Source: Desulfobacteraceae bacterium (GTDB lineage Bacteria > Desulfobacterota > Desulfobacteria > Desulfobacterales > Desulfosalsimonadaceae). From it: a DNA stretch of 64,000 bases. Position numbers and translations under genes: made by a program. Of this stretch, positions 51,757 through 59,604 are shown in pieces. Below the pieces are notes generated by a model that saw nothing but the letters and a program-made list of their open reading frames with translations, was not told where the DNA came from and ran no database searches. Each line of letters starts with the position of its first letter. Position 1 is the first letter of the stretch. The stretch is taken from assembly GCA_003599885.1 (NCBI GenBank), contig QZKW01000013.1, positions 1 to 64,000 of the forward strand. Direction: 5' to 3'.

Positions 51757-52482
51757 TTATACAGCCAACGTTAATAAAAGCGCCACCACCAGTGAATAAA
51801 TACCGGTGGATTCGGAAACCGCCTGTCCCACAAGCATGGTCCGGGTCATGAGTCCAACGGTTAAAGGGTTACGGGCAACTGCAGACACGGCTTCCCCGGC
51901 GGCCAGTCCTTCGCCGATTCCGGGTCCGATACCGCCAAATCCCATGCACAGGCCGGCGCCAATCATGCTGAAGGCCGGGATAAGGTTCATTTCCATGGGC
52001 AGTTGTTTGTAAAGAAGCAAAAGTGCAATTAAAAAACCGTAAATCGCTGTGGACTGGGCAACCCCGGAGCCGATCAGCATCAGCGTACTGAGCTGTCCTG
52101 CAACCGCCGGCTGCCGTCCGATACCCTGACAGGCGGTACCTGCCGGGAGCCCGGCCCCGATTCCGCATCCGATGGCGGAAAGGCCCATGGATAATCCGGC
52201 CCCCAGGTAAGCCCATGCGGTAAGAATTGATTTGCCTTCCACCGGGCTGAACAGGAGCAACATGGCAATCACAAGGCCAAATATGCCGGCTGTTTCCGCA
52301 ACCGCCTGCCCGACGAGCATGGTTTTCATTATTTCGCCCACCAGATTGGGCCGGAACGAGAGCGCTTCGTTTGCTTTACCGGCGGTGTATCCTTCTCCGA
52401 CAGCTGCACCGATGGCTGCAAACCCTACTGACATGCCTGCTCCCAAAACTGATGCCGCTTTAATCCATTCAATAACTGTCAT
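51757..52482 (-). CDS. ATP synthase rotor subunit c, three fused hairpins, middle ion site lost
   Basis: A 241-residue protein made of three tandem c-subunit hairpins (about 1-80, 85-160, 165-241). Hairpins 1 and 3 keep both carboxylates: Glu30 and Glu63 ([12 protein letters not shown]), Glu191 and Glu224 ([12 protein letters not shown]). Hairpin 2 has Ala110 and Gln143 instead ([21 protein letters not shown]), so it cannot bind an ion in the usual way. Each protein thus supplies six helices but two sites. V-type rotors and the Acetobacterium woodii c1 subunit (two hairpins, one site) are the nearest known precedents. The reading frame is uninterrupted, and hairpin 3 is nearly the same as the single c protein. 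It is co-transcribed with atpB and atpE. Confidence 0.88.
   Translation of the reverse strand: MTVIEWIKAASVLGAGMSVGFAAIGAAVGEGYTAGKANEALSFRPNLVGEIMKTMLVGQAVAETAGIFGLVIAMLLLFSPVEGKSILTAWAYLGAGLSMGLSAIGCGIGAGLPAGTACQGIGRQPAVAGQLSTLMLIGSGVAQSTAIYGFLIALLLLYKQLPMEMNLIPAFSMIGAGLCMGFGGIGPGIGEGLAAGEAVSAVARNPLTVGLMTRTMLVGQAVSESTGIYSLVVALLLTLAV
51793..51825 (-). repeat. 33-base segment identical to 51488-51520
   Basis: Partner copy in the third hairpin of the triple c gene. Sequence beyond it is still very similar but with synonymous differences. Confidence 0.85.
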
Positions 52483-52483
52483 C

Positions 52484-53158
52484 TTATTTTACCTGCACTG
52501 CAATATATACCAAAGTTAACATTGTAAACACAAAGGCCTGGATGGCGCCGACAAACACACCGAAAAAAGCGTTCAGAAAGGGAGGCAGGATCAGGCTGTA
52601 AACCAGATATGAAATTACCAGGATGATAATGGAACCGCCCATAATATTTCCGAACAGACGGAAGGAGATGGACACGACTTTTGCCAATTCGCCGATGACA
52701 TTAAGGGGCATCATAAAGAAAAACGGGTCAATGTAGGCTTTGAGATAGGCTTTCATACCCTTGGTCTTGATGCCGAGGTAGTGGGAAATGAAAAACCCTA
52801 AAAGGCCGAGGCTTAAGGGGGTATTCAGGTCTTTTGTCGGTTCGTGCATGTGCGGAACAATTCCGATCCAGTTTGACAGCACCAGGAACATGAATAGCGC
52901 GCAGATCAGCGGCGCGTATTTTTTCCCCAGATCTTCTCCAAGCGCATCTTTTGACAAAGCAAAAAGCTGTGCAACAAGCAGTTCACCGACAACCTGCAGT
53001 GGACCGGGAATGATGCTTTTTTTGCTGGATGCCAGAAATCCGAATAATAGAAGGATGCTGATGACAATCCATGTCATGATGATCACTTCAAGGTTGAACG
53101 TGAGGTTATGTCCAAAAAACGGGATGATAAGTTGATGTATTCTGCCTAACTCTTCCAT
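52484..53158 (-). CDS. atpB: ATP synthase Fo subunit a
   Basis: A 224-residue membrane stator protein with five to six helices. The ion-channel helix reads [20 protein letters not shown], with the essential Arg and the Glu four residues into the helix that accompany Na+/H+ transfer, and the C-terminal helix [20 protein letters not shown] is typical. It ends one base before the triple c gene begins. Length fits compact a subunits (about 230). It forms the ion half-channels facing the mixed rotor ring. Confidence 0.92.
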   Translation of the reverse strand: MEELGRIHQLIIPFFGHNLTFNLEVIIMTWIVISILLLFGFLASSKKSIIPGPLQVVGELLVAQLFALSKDALGEDLGKKYAPLICALFMFLVLSNWIGIVPHMHEPTKDLNTPLSLGLLGFFISHYLGIKTKGMKAYLKAYIDPFFFMMPLNVIGELAKVVSISFRLFGNIMGGSIIILVISYLVYSLILPPFLNAFFGVFVGAIQAFVFTMLTLVYIAVQVK

Positions 53159-53167
53159 AATTGATTT

Positions 53168-53557
53168 CTACGCAGTTTTCTTTTGAGTTGAGTTAAAAAT
53201 GAGGCGGATGATTTCATCCGCCAGAATGACCAACTGAACCATAAAAAGTCCGCAAACTGTAGCTGCTAAATTAAATTTTTCCATTTTAATGGCTGCTATA
53301 AGCGGGATTGCCATCAATCCGTATCGGAAAAAGATGGACAGAAAAGATAACGCTATGGTTTTGTTTTTGGATTGACCGATTCGCATCGGGAGGGATTCAC
53401 CCATTAAAATAAAATTGACAATGCTGAAAATGGTTCCGAGGATAAGGCCTTTCCCAATGGGTTTCAGATCGAACAGAAAAAAGGAAATCCCGGCAAATAT
53501 CGCAAAAGTTATTGCCACTGAACAGTATTTTTTTTGGGTTTCCCTAATTTGTTCCAT
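53168..53557 (-). CDS. atpI: ATP synthase subunit I-like membrane protein
   Basis: About 129 residues starting MEQIRETQKKYCSVAITFAI, with four hydrophobic segments (SVAITFAIFAGISFFLF; KGLILGTIFSIVNFILMG; IALSFLSIFFRYGLMAIPLI; AATVCGLFMVQLVILADEI). This resembles AtpI/AtpR, which helps assemble the c-ring. The ATG at 53557 overlaps the end of the atpZ-like gene by 14 bases in another frame; the open frame extends further left, but those codons lie inside atpZ. Confidence 0.75.
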   Translation of the reverse strand: MEQIRETQKKYCSVAITFAIFAGISFFLFDLKPIGKGLILGTIFSIVNFILMGESLPMRIGQSKNKTIALSFLSIFFRYGLMAIPLIAAIKMEKFNLAATVCGLFMVQLVILADEIIRLIFNSTQKKTA

Positions 53558-53807
53558 TTTGATTGTCTTTGTCTTCGAATGTTTCCATAATCTGGCGGTA
53601 AACAACCACTCCCCCGCCAATGACCCCGAGAAACGTAAAAATTGTTACAAATATTCCCTTAATCCCAAGCCATTTGTCGATTTGAAATCCGACGTAAAAA
53701 CAGAACCCCACACATCCGGCCATGGTAAGGCCGAGTTGCATCACTATTTGGGTGTTTTCAGCCCATGGCTGATTTTTTTTGTAATCAAATAATTTTTTTT
53801 TATTCAT
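53544..53807 (-). CDS. atpZ: AtpZ/AtpQ-like small membrane protein
   Basis: About 87 residues with two membrane segments: IVMQLGLTMAGCVGFCFYVG and GIFVTIFTFLGVIGGGVVVY. FQIDKWLG between them is characteristic of the AtpZ/AtpQ family, which is encoded first in many ATP synthase operons and takes part in rotor assembly or Mg2+/Ca2+ transport. Start at the ATG 53807 (a TTG directly precedes it); no strong ribosome-binding site. Confidence 0.78.
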   Translation of the reverse strand: MNKKKLFDYKKNQPWAENTQIVMQLGLTMAGCVGFCFYVGFQIDKWLGIKGIFVTIFTFLGVIGGGVVVYRQIMETFEDKDNQNGTN

Positions 53808-53837
53808 CAAAGCACATTATAATAGGATGAAAACGGG

Positions 53838-53867
53838 CTTATATCAGATTGTCCTTTTCACAGTCAA
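53838..53867 (-). promoter_or_regulatory. Promoter of the Fo operon
   Basis: On the minus strand TTGACT (53862-53867), 18-base spacer, TATAAG (53838-53843), ten of twelve consensus matches, about 30 bases before atpZ. Confidence 0.6.
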
Positions 53868-54049
53868 GAAAATTATTTTTAATTTTTTTATTTTAATATC
53901 AGGCAGATATATAAAATAGCGCCTATGCTTGGGCGCAATAAAGACCATATTTCACATCGTAAAAAATATTTCTGGGGGTTTTTCAGATACAGACAAAAGA
54001 AGTGCGGGGAGGCTGGTTTTTAAATTTGGGGTAACGGGACTGGGAAGAA

Positions 54050-55159
54050 TTACGCAGAAGCCAGAATCTGAGGAATGATTTTTGAGAGCTGAGTCTGCAT
54101 GAAATATCCATTCCCTTCCGGCGCCATAAACCCGATAAAGCGAAAGTTCCCTTCTTTGTAGGCATCGGATGTCATCATGATGATGACGGCTTTTGGGGTA
54201 TGAACCGTTAAACCGGTGCATCGCTCCAGGCCTTTTTTAGTGACGGACTGGCTGCATTTGGCGAAAAGATCATTAAATTCCGTTGAAAAAGATTTGATGT
54301 CAAGGGTTTCCATGGCTCTATCCATGGCAAGGATATCTCCGCCGGGATTTAACACGGCAAGCCCCATATACCCTTTGATGGTTCTTAAAATACTCACGCA
54401 CCGGGATACGGATTCCTGGAGCTTCGACTGTTTTTCCTGTTCGGGAGAGCGAAGCGGTTGAATCTGGCTTCCGGAAGACGGGGTTTTTGATTTTTGCCGC
54501 CAGATGGCGCCGGCGATTTCCATGAGTTTGGTTTCGATACGCTGGGTGTGGTTTTTTTTGGGCAGGGCGGAAATGGTCAGGCTGACTCCGTCCCATGCGG
54601 CCATATTCTTTGCCGCAGCATCGCCGGTGAAGCCGTTGGACTCGGCATCAAGGAGAACACCTTCCTTGAAATACATAAAGCCATTTTTCTGTCCGCCGCT
54701 GACCACTTCAATCTGGCAGGTTTTCCTGGAGAGTGCCATCACGGGGAGAAAATTTTTAAGCGTCATTCCTTTAATCGTCAATCCTTCGTCTTTCAGGTTC
54801 AACCCGACAAATATGACGGATGCCAGCGCGCCGAATTCAAAGGGCTTTTCAATGTAATAGAGAATGTCTTCATGGCCGGTCCGGTCCGTGAACCAGGGCT
54901 TCGGTTTTCCCGGTTCAAGCATGATGACGCACGGGGTCGCTCTGTGGTTTCGTGTCATATAAGCAATTAATTCAGCTCCGTCGATAACCGGGAGGCTGAT
55001 ATTGGTCACCACAACCGTGACCTTTGTCTGTTGCAATATGTCGATTGCCGTTTTGCCGTCGGTTGCAGTTAATAGTTTGAAATGATGCAGCTCTTTGAAT
55101 CCGTTTTCAATTTTTTTCAGATTCTCTATATCACTGTCTACGATGAGCACTTTATCCAT
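54050..55159 (-). CDS. Pseudo-receiver protein with DUF4388-like and roadblock-like regions
   Basis: About 369 residues. The N-terminal receiver (1-115) starts DKVLIVDSDIENLKKIENGF, but the phospho-acceptor position is Asn in VVVTNISLPVIDG (residue 53 from this start), so it should not be phosphorylated in the usual way; Lys in EKPFEF is kept. Next, TLKNFLPVMALSRKTCQIEV with GFMYFKEGVLLDAESNG fits DUF4388 (PATAN). The C-terminus (GYMGLAVLNPGGDILAMDRA; FRFIGFMAPEGN) resembles a roadblock/LC7 domain found in GTPase regulators. I prefer the ATG at 55159, which follows GGTGG; a GTG lies three codons upstream. Monocistronic; partners unknown. Confidence 0.72.
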   Translation of the reverse strand: MDKVLIVDSDIENLKKIENGFKELHHFKLLTATDGKTAIDILQQTKVTVVVTNISLPVIDGAELIAYMTRNHRATPCVIMLEPGKPKPWFTDRTGHEDILYYIEKPFEFGALASVIFVGLNLKDEGLTIKGMTLKNFLPVMALSRKTCQIEVVSGGQKNGFMYFKEGVLLDAESNGFTGDAAAKNMAAWDGVSLTISALPKKNHTQRIETKLMEIAGAIWRQKSKTPSSGSQIQPLRSPEQEKQSKLQESVSRCVSILRTIKGYMGLAVLNPGGDILAMDRAMETLDIKSFSTEFNDLFAKCSQSVTKKGLERCTGLTVHTPKAVIIMMTSDAYKEGNFRFIGFMAPEGNGYFMQTQLSKIIPQILASA

Positions 55160-55509
55160 GATATCCACCGGCTTTTTATGAGGATTTCTTTTAAATATTC
55201 GACATATTTTCTAACTATTTCAATATATGGGAAATAGTTTTTGTGTCAATAAAAATTTGATATATTATCAGGAAATTGGAATGAAAGCCCCATGCAGGAC
55301 TTGTCAGGCATGAGAAACAAATACATTTGCCGATATATTGCAAGAATGTTGGAACTTACCATCTGTTGTGATAATTAGTCTTATCCCAGGATGATTTGTT
55401 TTTCTGTAAGATGAAGAGGCGCCCGCTATGTGCGCAGGATAGGCGTACCGGATAGAGATGCCGGGTTCGTACAATAAAAAAGACTTTTGCTGAAAATAAA
55501 GATGCGCAC
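55160..55509. other. Divergent intergenic region
   Basis: About 350 AT-rich bases between the pseudo-receiver gene and the phosphatase-fold gene. A GC-rich stretch at about 55415-55475 could fold weakly. No consensus promoter, riboswitch or repeat was recognised with confidence. Confidence 0.4.
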
Positions 55510-56616
55510 GTGAAAGATTTGTACAAAATAATTTTTTTAATGATCCTGTGCCTGTGCGTCATTTTCCCGGCGGGCGGGGTGTATGCGGATTCCTTTAAAA
55601 TTGCAAGCTATAACGTTGAAAACCTCTTTGATCTGAGCCGGGACTTGACTGAATATGATGATTATGTACCTTACGGACCCAGTGGGTGGAACCTGTCAGT
55701 GATGGACGTGAAACTCGGCAATATCGCCCGGGTATTGAAAGATCTGGATGCGGACATCCTTTCGTTGCAGGAAGTCGAGTCCGGTAAGGCGTTGGCCTTA
55801 TTGCAGCAAAGGCTCCACCTGGCGGGAGCGGATTATCCCTTCTTGGCAATAGCGGATGACCGGGCTACAAGTGTAAAGTGCGCGGTTCTTTCCCGGTATC
55901 CGATTATCTCAACCGGGGAAGTCGGGGTAGGGCATGGGCAGGAGCGAAATATTTTAAAGGTGACGTTTGATATTGACGGGGAACGTCTCATCCTTTACGC
56001 CAATCACTGGAAATCCAAAACCGGGCCGGAAAGCCGGAGGATGCCCTATGCCAGGGCGCTGGCTGAAGATATTGCAAAACTGAAAAGCGGCGTTGATTAC
56101 GTTCTAACCGGTGATTTTAATTCTGATTATAATGAATACGATACGTTTAAGAACAATGACCGTTTGAACGATACCCATGGGATCACCGGCATCAACCATA
56201 TTCTCAAGACAATGGTTGATGGTCGGCCAGTCGATGAATCGGTACTGATCGCCCGGCAAAAGGGACGCTATCTTTATAATTTGTGGATGGAATTGCCGGA
56301 GACCAGGCGATGGTCAACGGATTTTTCCGGCCGGGAAAACACCCCGGACGCCATTTTGGTGCCTGCAAGTCTTTATGATGCCAATGGGGTGAATTATGTG
56401 GATAATTCCTTTGATAGATTTGATCCTGATTACTTGTTTGAAAAGAAGCGGATATATCGATGGCAGCGGGCAGGCAGGGGCAGAGGGCCGCATCTTGGAA
56501 AAGGCTTTTCCGATCATCTCCCGGTGTTTGCCGAATTCACCACCCAGCCGTTTCAGTTCGAAACCGGCCGGGGTATTTCCCGGCCCTCAGGAAAAATAAG
56601 GACTATCGCCGATTGA
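55510..56616 (+). CDS. Exported endonuclease/exonuclease/phosphatase-family protein
   Basis: A 368-residue protein with a signal peptide (IIFLMILCLCVIFPAGGVYA) and an EEP fold: ASYNVENLFD, LSLQEVESG (metal-binding Glu), YANHWKSKTG (His), TGDFNSDYNE (Asp/Asn), and the C-terminal SDHLPVFAEF with Asp-His. Substrate may be DNA, a phospholipid or phosphate ester; exported members often act as nucleases or sphingomyelinases. Start is GTG at 55510 without a clear ribosome-binding site. Found upstream of a small membrane protein gene but with a 100-base gap. Confidence 0.88.
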   Translation: MKDLYKIIFLMILCLCVIFPAGGVYADSFKIASYNVENLFDLSRDLTEYDDYVPYGPSGWNLSVMDVKLGNIARVLKDLDADILSLQEVESGKALALLQQRLHLAGADYPFLAIADDRATSVKCAVLSRYPIISTGEVGVGHGQERNILKVTFDIDGERLILYANHWKSKTGPESRRMPYARALAEDIAKLKSGVDYVLTGDFNSDYNEYDTFKNNDRLNDTHGITGINHILKTMVDGRPVDESVLIARQKGRYLYNLWMELPETRRWSTDFSGRENTPDAILVPASLYDANGVNYVDNSFDRFDPDYLFEKKRIYRWQRAGRGRGPHLGKGFSDHLPVFAEFTTQPFQFETGRGISRPSGKIRTIAD

Positions 56617-56719
56617 TGGCTCTGAGAAAATTGGTTGCCAATCGTCAGGCGTCGGGATAAATCAGGAAGGGAAACAATCATCAGGTCTGCTTATTCATTT
56701 AAAGAAAAAGACGGATATC

Positions 56720-57385
56720 ATGCACAAGCAGCTATCATCCCTGCCGGGAAAATATAAGCTTATCATCGGGTTGACCTTCATCGTGCTGATGGCAGCGACG
56801 GTCTATATTTTGGTCGCTTTTGACCTGTTTCATCAGATTACCGCCCTGATCAATGAAAACACTCCCCCGGAGTTGTTTGTGGGCCTGATGCTTGTGTTGC
56901 CCCTGGCCGGGGTACCCATGTCTTTTTTTTTGCTTTTTCTGGGGGCTAAGTTCGGGATATTAACCGGCCTGCTGATTCTGGAAATTTTATTGCCAATTCA
57001 TATGATTGCTGCGTATGTGGTGGCTCATGCCGTGCGCAAACCCCTGGTTTTTTATCTCGTCAACCGGAAGCATTACCAGATACCCATGGTGCCGGAACAT
57101 CACGAATTGATGTTTAGTTTTTTTTTCATTAGCTTTCCGGCATTCCCCTATGCGGTGAAACTCTACCTCATGCCCCTGGCCGGGGTCAGGTTCCGGTATT
57201 GCGTGTGGCTGAACTGGGCGGTGCAGGGAATTTTGTGCATTCCGTTTGTGTTCCTCGGCAAATCGGCCATCGATTTAAACGTTGAAATGTTCGGTATCAC
57301 CCTGGTGATTTTTGTAATCCTTTTTATTTTTCTGCGCTGGGCCAAAAAACGGTATCTGGCGATTCAAAAGACAAAGCTCTCATAA
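56720..57385 (+). CDS. VTT/TVP38-like membrane protein
   Basis: A 221-residue protein with about six membrane spans: LIIGLTFIVLMAATVYILVA, LPLAGVPMSFFLLFLGAKFG, and a C-terminal VIFVILFIFLRWAKKR. The segment PLAGVPMSFFLLFLGAKFGI resembles the SNARE-associated/VTT core found in lipid scramblases, but the match is loose. It ends 20 bases before the acsV gene, so the two may be co-transcribed even though their roles appear unrelated. Function unknown. Confidence 0.6.
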   Translation: MHKQLSSLPGKYKLIIGLTFIVLMAATVYILVAFDLFHQITALINENTPPELFVGLMLVLPLAGVPMSFFLLFLGAKFGILTGLLILEILLPIHMIAAYVVAHAVRKPLVFYLVNRKHYQIPMVPEHHELMFSFFFISFPAFPYAVKLYLMPLAGVRFRYCVWLNWAVQGILCIPFVFLGKSAIDLNVEMFGITLVIFVILFIFLRWAKKRYLAIQKTKLS

Positions 57386-57405
57386 AGGAGTGTGACGGAA
57401 ATTAA

Positions 57406-59361
57406 ATGACCGAATATAAAATACAGTTTGTTCCCCATGAAAAAGAAGTGACGGTTGCAAGCGGAGAAACCCTTATTCGCGGGGCCATGGCCGCAGGCGT
57501 TCATATCAATGCATCATGCGGCGGGGAAGGGGTTTGCGGCAAATGCCGGGTGATCGTGGAAACCGGCAAGGTGGATGGCGGTATTTCGGAAAAGCTGAGC
57601 CGGGAGGACATCGACAAAGGATACCGGCTGGCCTGCCTGTCGAGGGTCAGAAACGACCTTGTCGTCCGGATTCCGGTGGAATCGGCGGTGGATGCCGGCG
57701 TCTTGAATCAGGTGGCCATCCCGCGGAAAACGGCACGCATCAAAGAGCGGAATTTAGAGGAATTAAAAGAAAAAGGGCTGTTTGTTCCGCCGGTGGAGAA
57801 AATCTATCTGGATTTGCCGGCCCCCTCGCTTGAAAATAATATTGCCGATGTCACCCGGATCGTTCATGCCTTAAGAAACGACCACGGGGAGCACCGCCTT
57901 GAATTTGACATGACCGTGATCCGGAAACTCCCGGACTTACTTCGGGAGGCGGATTTTAAAGTCACGGTGACCATCGCCCGGCCGGTTCGGGATGAGGGCA
58001 AAAGCCGTATTATCAATATTGAAGCAGGGGATACCACGGCACGCAATTTTGCCGTTGCGGTGGATATCGGAACCACAACGGTTTATGGGCAGATGATTGA
58101 TCTGGCGACAGGTCAGGTGATGGCCCAGTATGGCGATTTCAACAGCCAGATCAGCTATGGGGAAGATGTCATCAGCCGGATCGTGTTCGCTGAAAAACCG
58201 GGCGGGCTGGAAATACTCCATCAGAAGGTGGTGGAAACGATAAACCAGGTGCTTGAAAAGATTATCAAAAAATCCAAAGTGGAGCCGGATGAAATTTCCA
58301 GCATCACCCTGGCGGCCAACACCACCATGACCCAGTTGTTTTTAAAAGTGAATCCCCGCTATATCCGCAGGGCGCCCTATGTTCCGGCTGCTGTGCTGTA
58401 TCCTCCGGTGGCGGCGGCCAGTCTGGGCCTGAATCTGCCCAGCCATGTGACCGCCCTCGTGTTCCCGCAGGTATCAAGTTATGTGGGCGGGGATATCGTG
58501 GCAGGGGTGATGGGGTCCGGCATGGCCCACGAGGACGCCTTGACCCTGTATATGGACATCGGCACGAATGCCGAAATCGTTATCGGCAACAAAGACTGGC
58601 TGGTATGCGCGGCCTGTTCCGCAGGCCCGGCCTTTGAAGGCGGGGGCATTAAGATGGGAATGCGGGCCGCCAAGGGAGCCATTGAGGATTTTTCCATTGA
58701 TCCGGTTACTTATGAGCCGATGAACATCACCATCGGCAATGTCCGGCCAAGGGGGATCTGCGGCAGCGGTCTGATTACCATGATCGCCACCATGTTTGAA
58801 ATGGGCGTCATCAGCAATAACGGAAAATTCAACCGGGACTTGAATACCCCGCGTATCCGGGAGGTGGAAGGGGTTTATGAGTACGTGCTGGCGTGGAAGG
58901 ATGTCTCCGGCACGGACCGGGACATTGTGCTGACGGAAATTGATATTGACAACCTGATCCGCGCCAAAGGCGCCATGTACAGCGGCTGCATGACCCTGCT
59001 CAAGGAAGTGGGGCTGACGATTCATGCCCTGGACCGCATCATCCTTGCCGGCGGTTTCGGGAGTTCTGTGGATCTTGAAAAATGTATGGTGATCGGTCTG
59101 CTGCCCGAAATCGATACGGACAAAGTCACTTTTCTCGGAAATGGCTCGCTGCTTGGGGCCCGGATGAGTTCGTTAACCAATCGTATTCGCAGTGATGTGG
59201 GCAATACCTTGTCCCGGATGACCAATTTTGAATTTTCTGAAACGCCCTCATACATGGATAATTATATTGCAGCGCTGTTTTTGCCGCATACCGATCTGAA
59301 TCTTTTTCCCAAATTAAAGCGCCGTCTGGATGAGCGAAAAAAAATAAGACCATGTTGTTGA
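57406..59361 (+). CDS. acsV: Reductive activator of the corrinoid iron-sulfur protein (RACo)
   Basis: A 651-residue protein joining an N-terminal plant-type 2Fe-2S ferredoxin (CGGEGVCGKC with Cys38, Cys44, Cys47, then Cys77) to an ASKHA-type ATPase/activator domain (VDIGTTTVYGQMID, MDIGTNAEIVIGN, CSAGPAFEGGGI, ILAGGFGSSVDLEK). RACo uses ATP to reduce Co(II) back to Co(I) in the corrinoid protein of the Wood-Ljungdahl pathway. Length and order match Moorella/Carboxydothermus AcsV. GGAGTGTG precedes the ATG loosely. It lies upstream of acsD, and its stop codon overlaps a promoter -35 for the next genes. Confidence 0.9.
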   Translation: MTEYKIQFVPHEKEVTVASGETLIRGAMAAGVHINASCGGEGVCGKCRVIVETGKVDGGISEKLSREDIDKGYRLACLSRVRNDLVVRIPVESAVDAGVLNQVAIPRKTARIKERNLEELKEKGLFVPPVEKIYLDLPAPSLENNIADVTRIVHALRNDHGEHRLEFDMTVIRKLPDLLREADFKVTVTIARPVRDEGKSRIINIEAGDTTARNFAVAVDIGTTTVYGQMIDLATGQVMAQYGDFNSQISYGEDVISRIVFAEKPGGLEILHQKVVETINQVLEKIIKKSKVEPDEISSITLAANTTMTQLFLKVNPRYIRRAPYVPAAVLYPPVAAASLGLNLPSHVTALVFPQVSSYVGGDIVAGVMGSGMAHEDALTLYMDIGTNAEIVIGNKDWLVCAACSAGPAFEGGGIKMGMRAAKGAIEDFSIDPVTYEPMNITIGNVRPRGICGSGLITMIATMFEMGVISNNGKFNRDLNTPRIREVEGVYEYVLAWKDVSGTDRDIVLTEIDIDNLIRAKGAMYSGCMTLLKEVGLTIHALDRIILAGGFGSSVDLEKCMVIGLLPEIDTDKVTFLGNGSLLGARMSSLTNRIRSDVGNTLSRMTNFEFSETPSYMDNYIAALFLPHTDLNLFPKLKRRLDERKKIRPCC

Positions 59362-59386
59362 CAAACAAATTTTTTTGATATTTAAT
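59358..59386 (+). promoter_or_regulatory. Promoter of acsD-acsA-acsB
   Basis: TTGACA (59358-59363), 17-base spacer, TTTAAT (59381-59386), eleven of twelve matches. The -35 overlaps the stop codon of acsV. The leader to the TTG start at 59605 is about 210 bases. Confidence 0.6.
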
Positions 59387-59604
59387 AAAAACCTTTTTAA
59401 TAAAAAAGAATTGGATATTTCTTTAAAGTTAGTTAGTTACGGGGGCTCTCCCGGATAATGAAGTGTATGGAAGTTGAGCATTTGACGGGTAATTCCCCGG
59501 TTGCGGGTTTTGTTTATGTTTAAGGTATGAATGGACAAAGGGTTGTTCCATTCACAAGGCTGATAAGAAGTTAACCCTATTTTTGGCTATAGGAGGAAGC
59601 AACA

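Noticed and set aside
53168-53620. Longer start for the AtpI-like protein (21 extra residues)
   Set aside because: The extra codons lie within atpZ in another frame, have no hydrophobic or family match, and the ATG at 53557 starts at the expected place.
55415-55475. Riboswitch-like structure upstream of the EEP-family gene
   Set aside because: No known aptamer consensus and only weak pairing could be found by eye.
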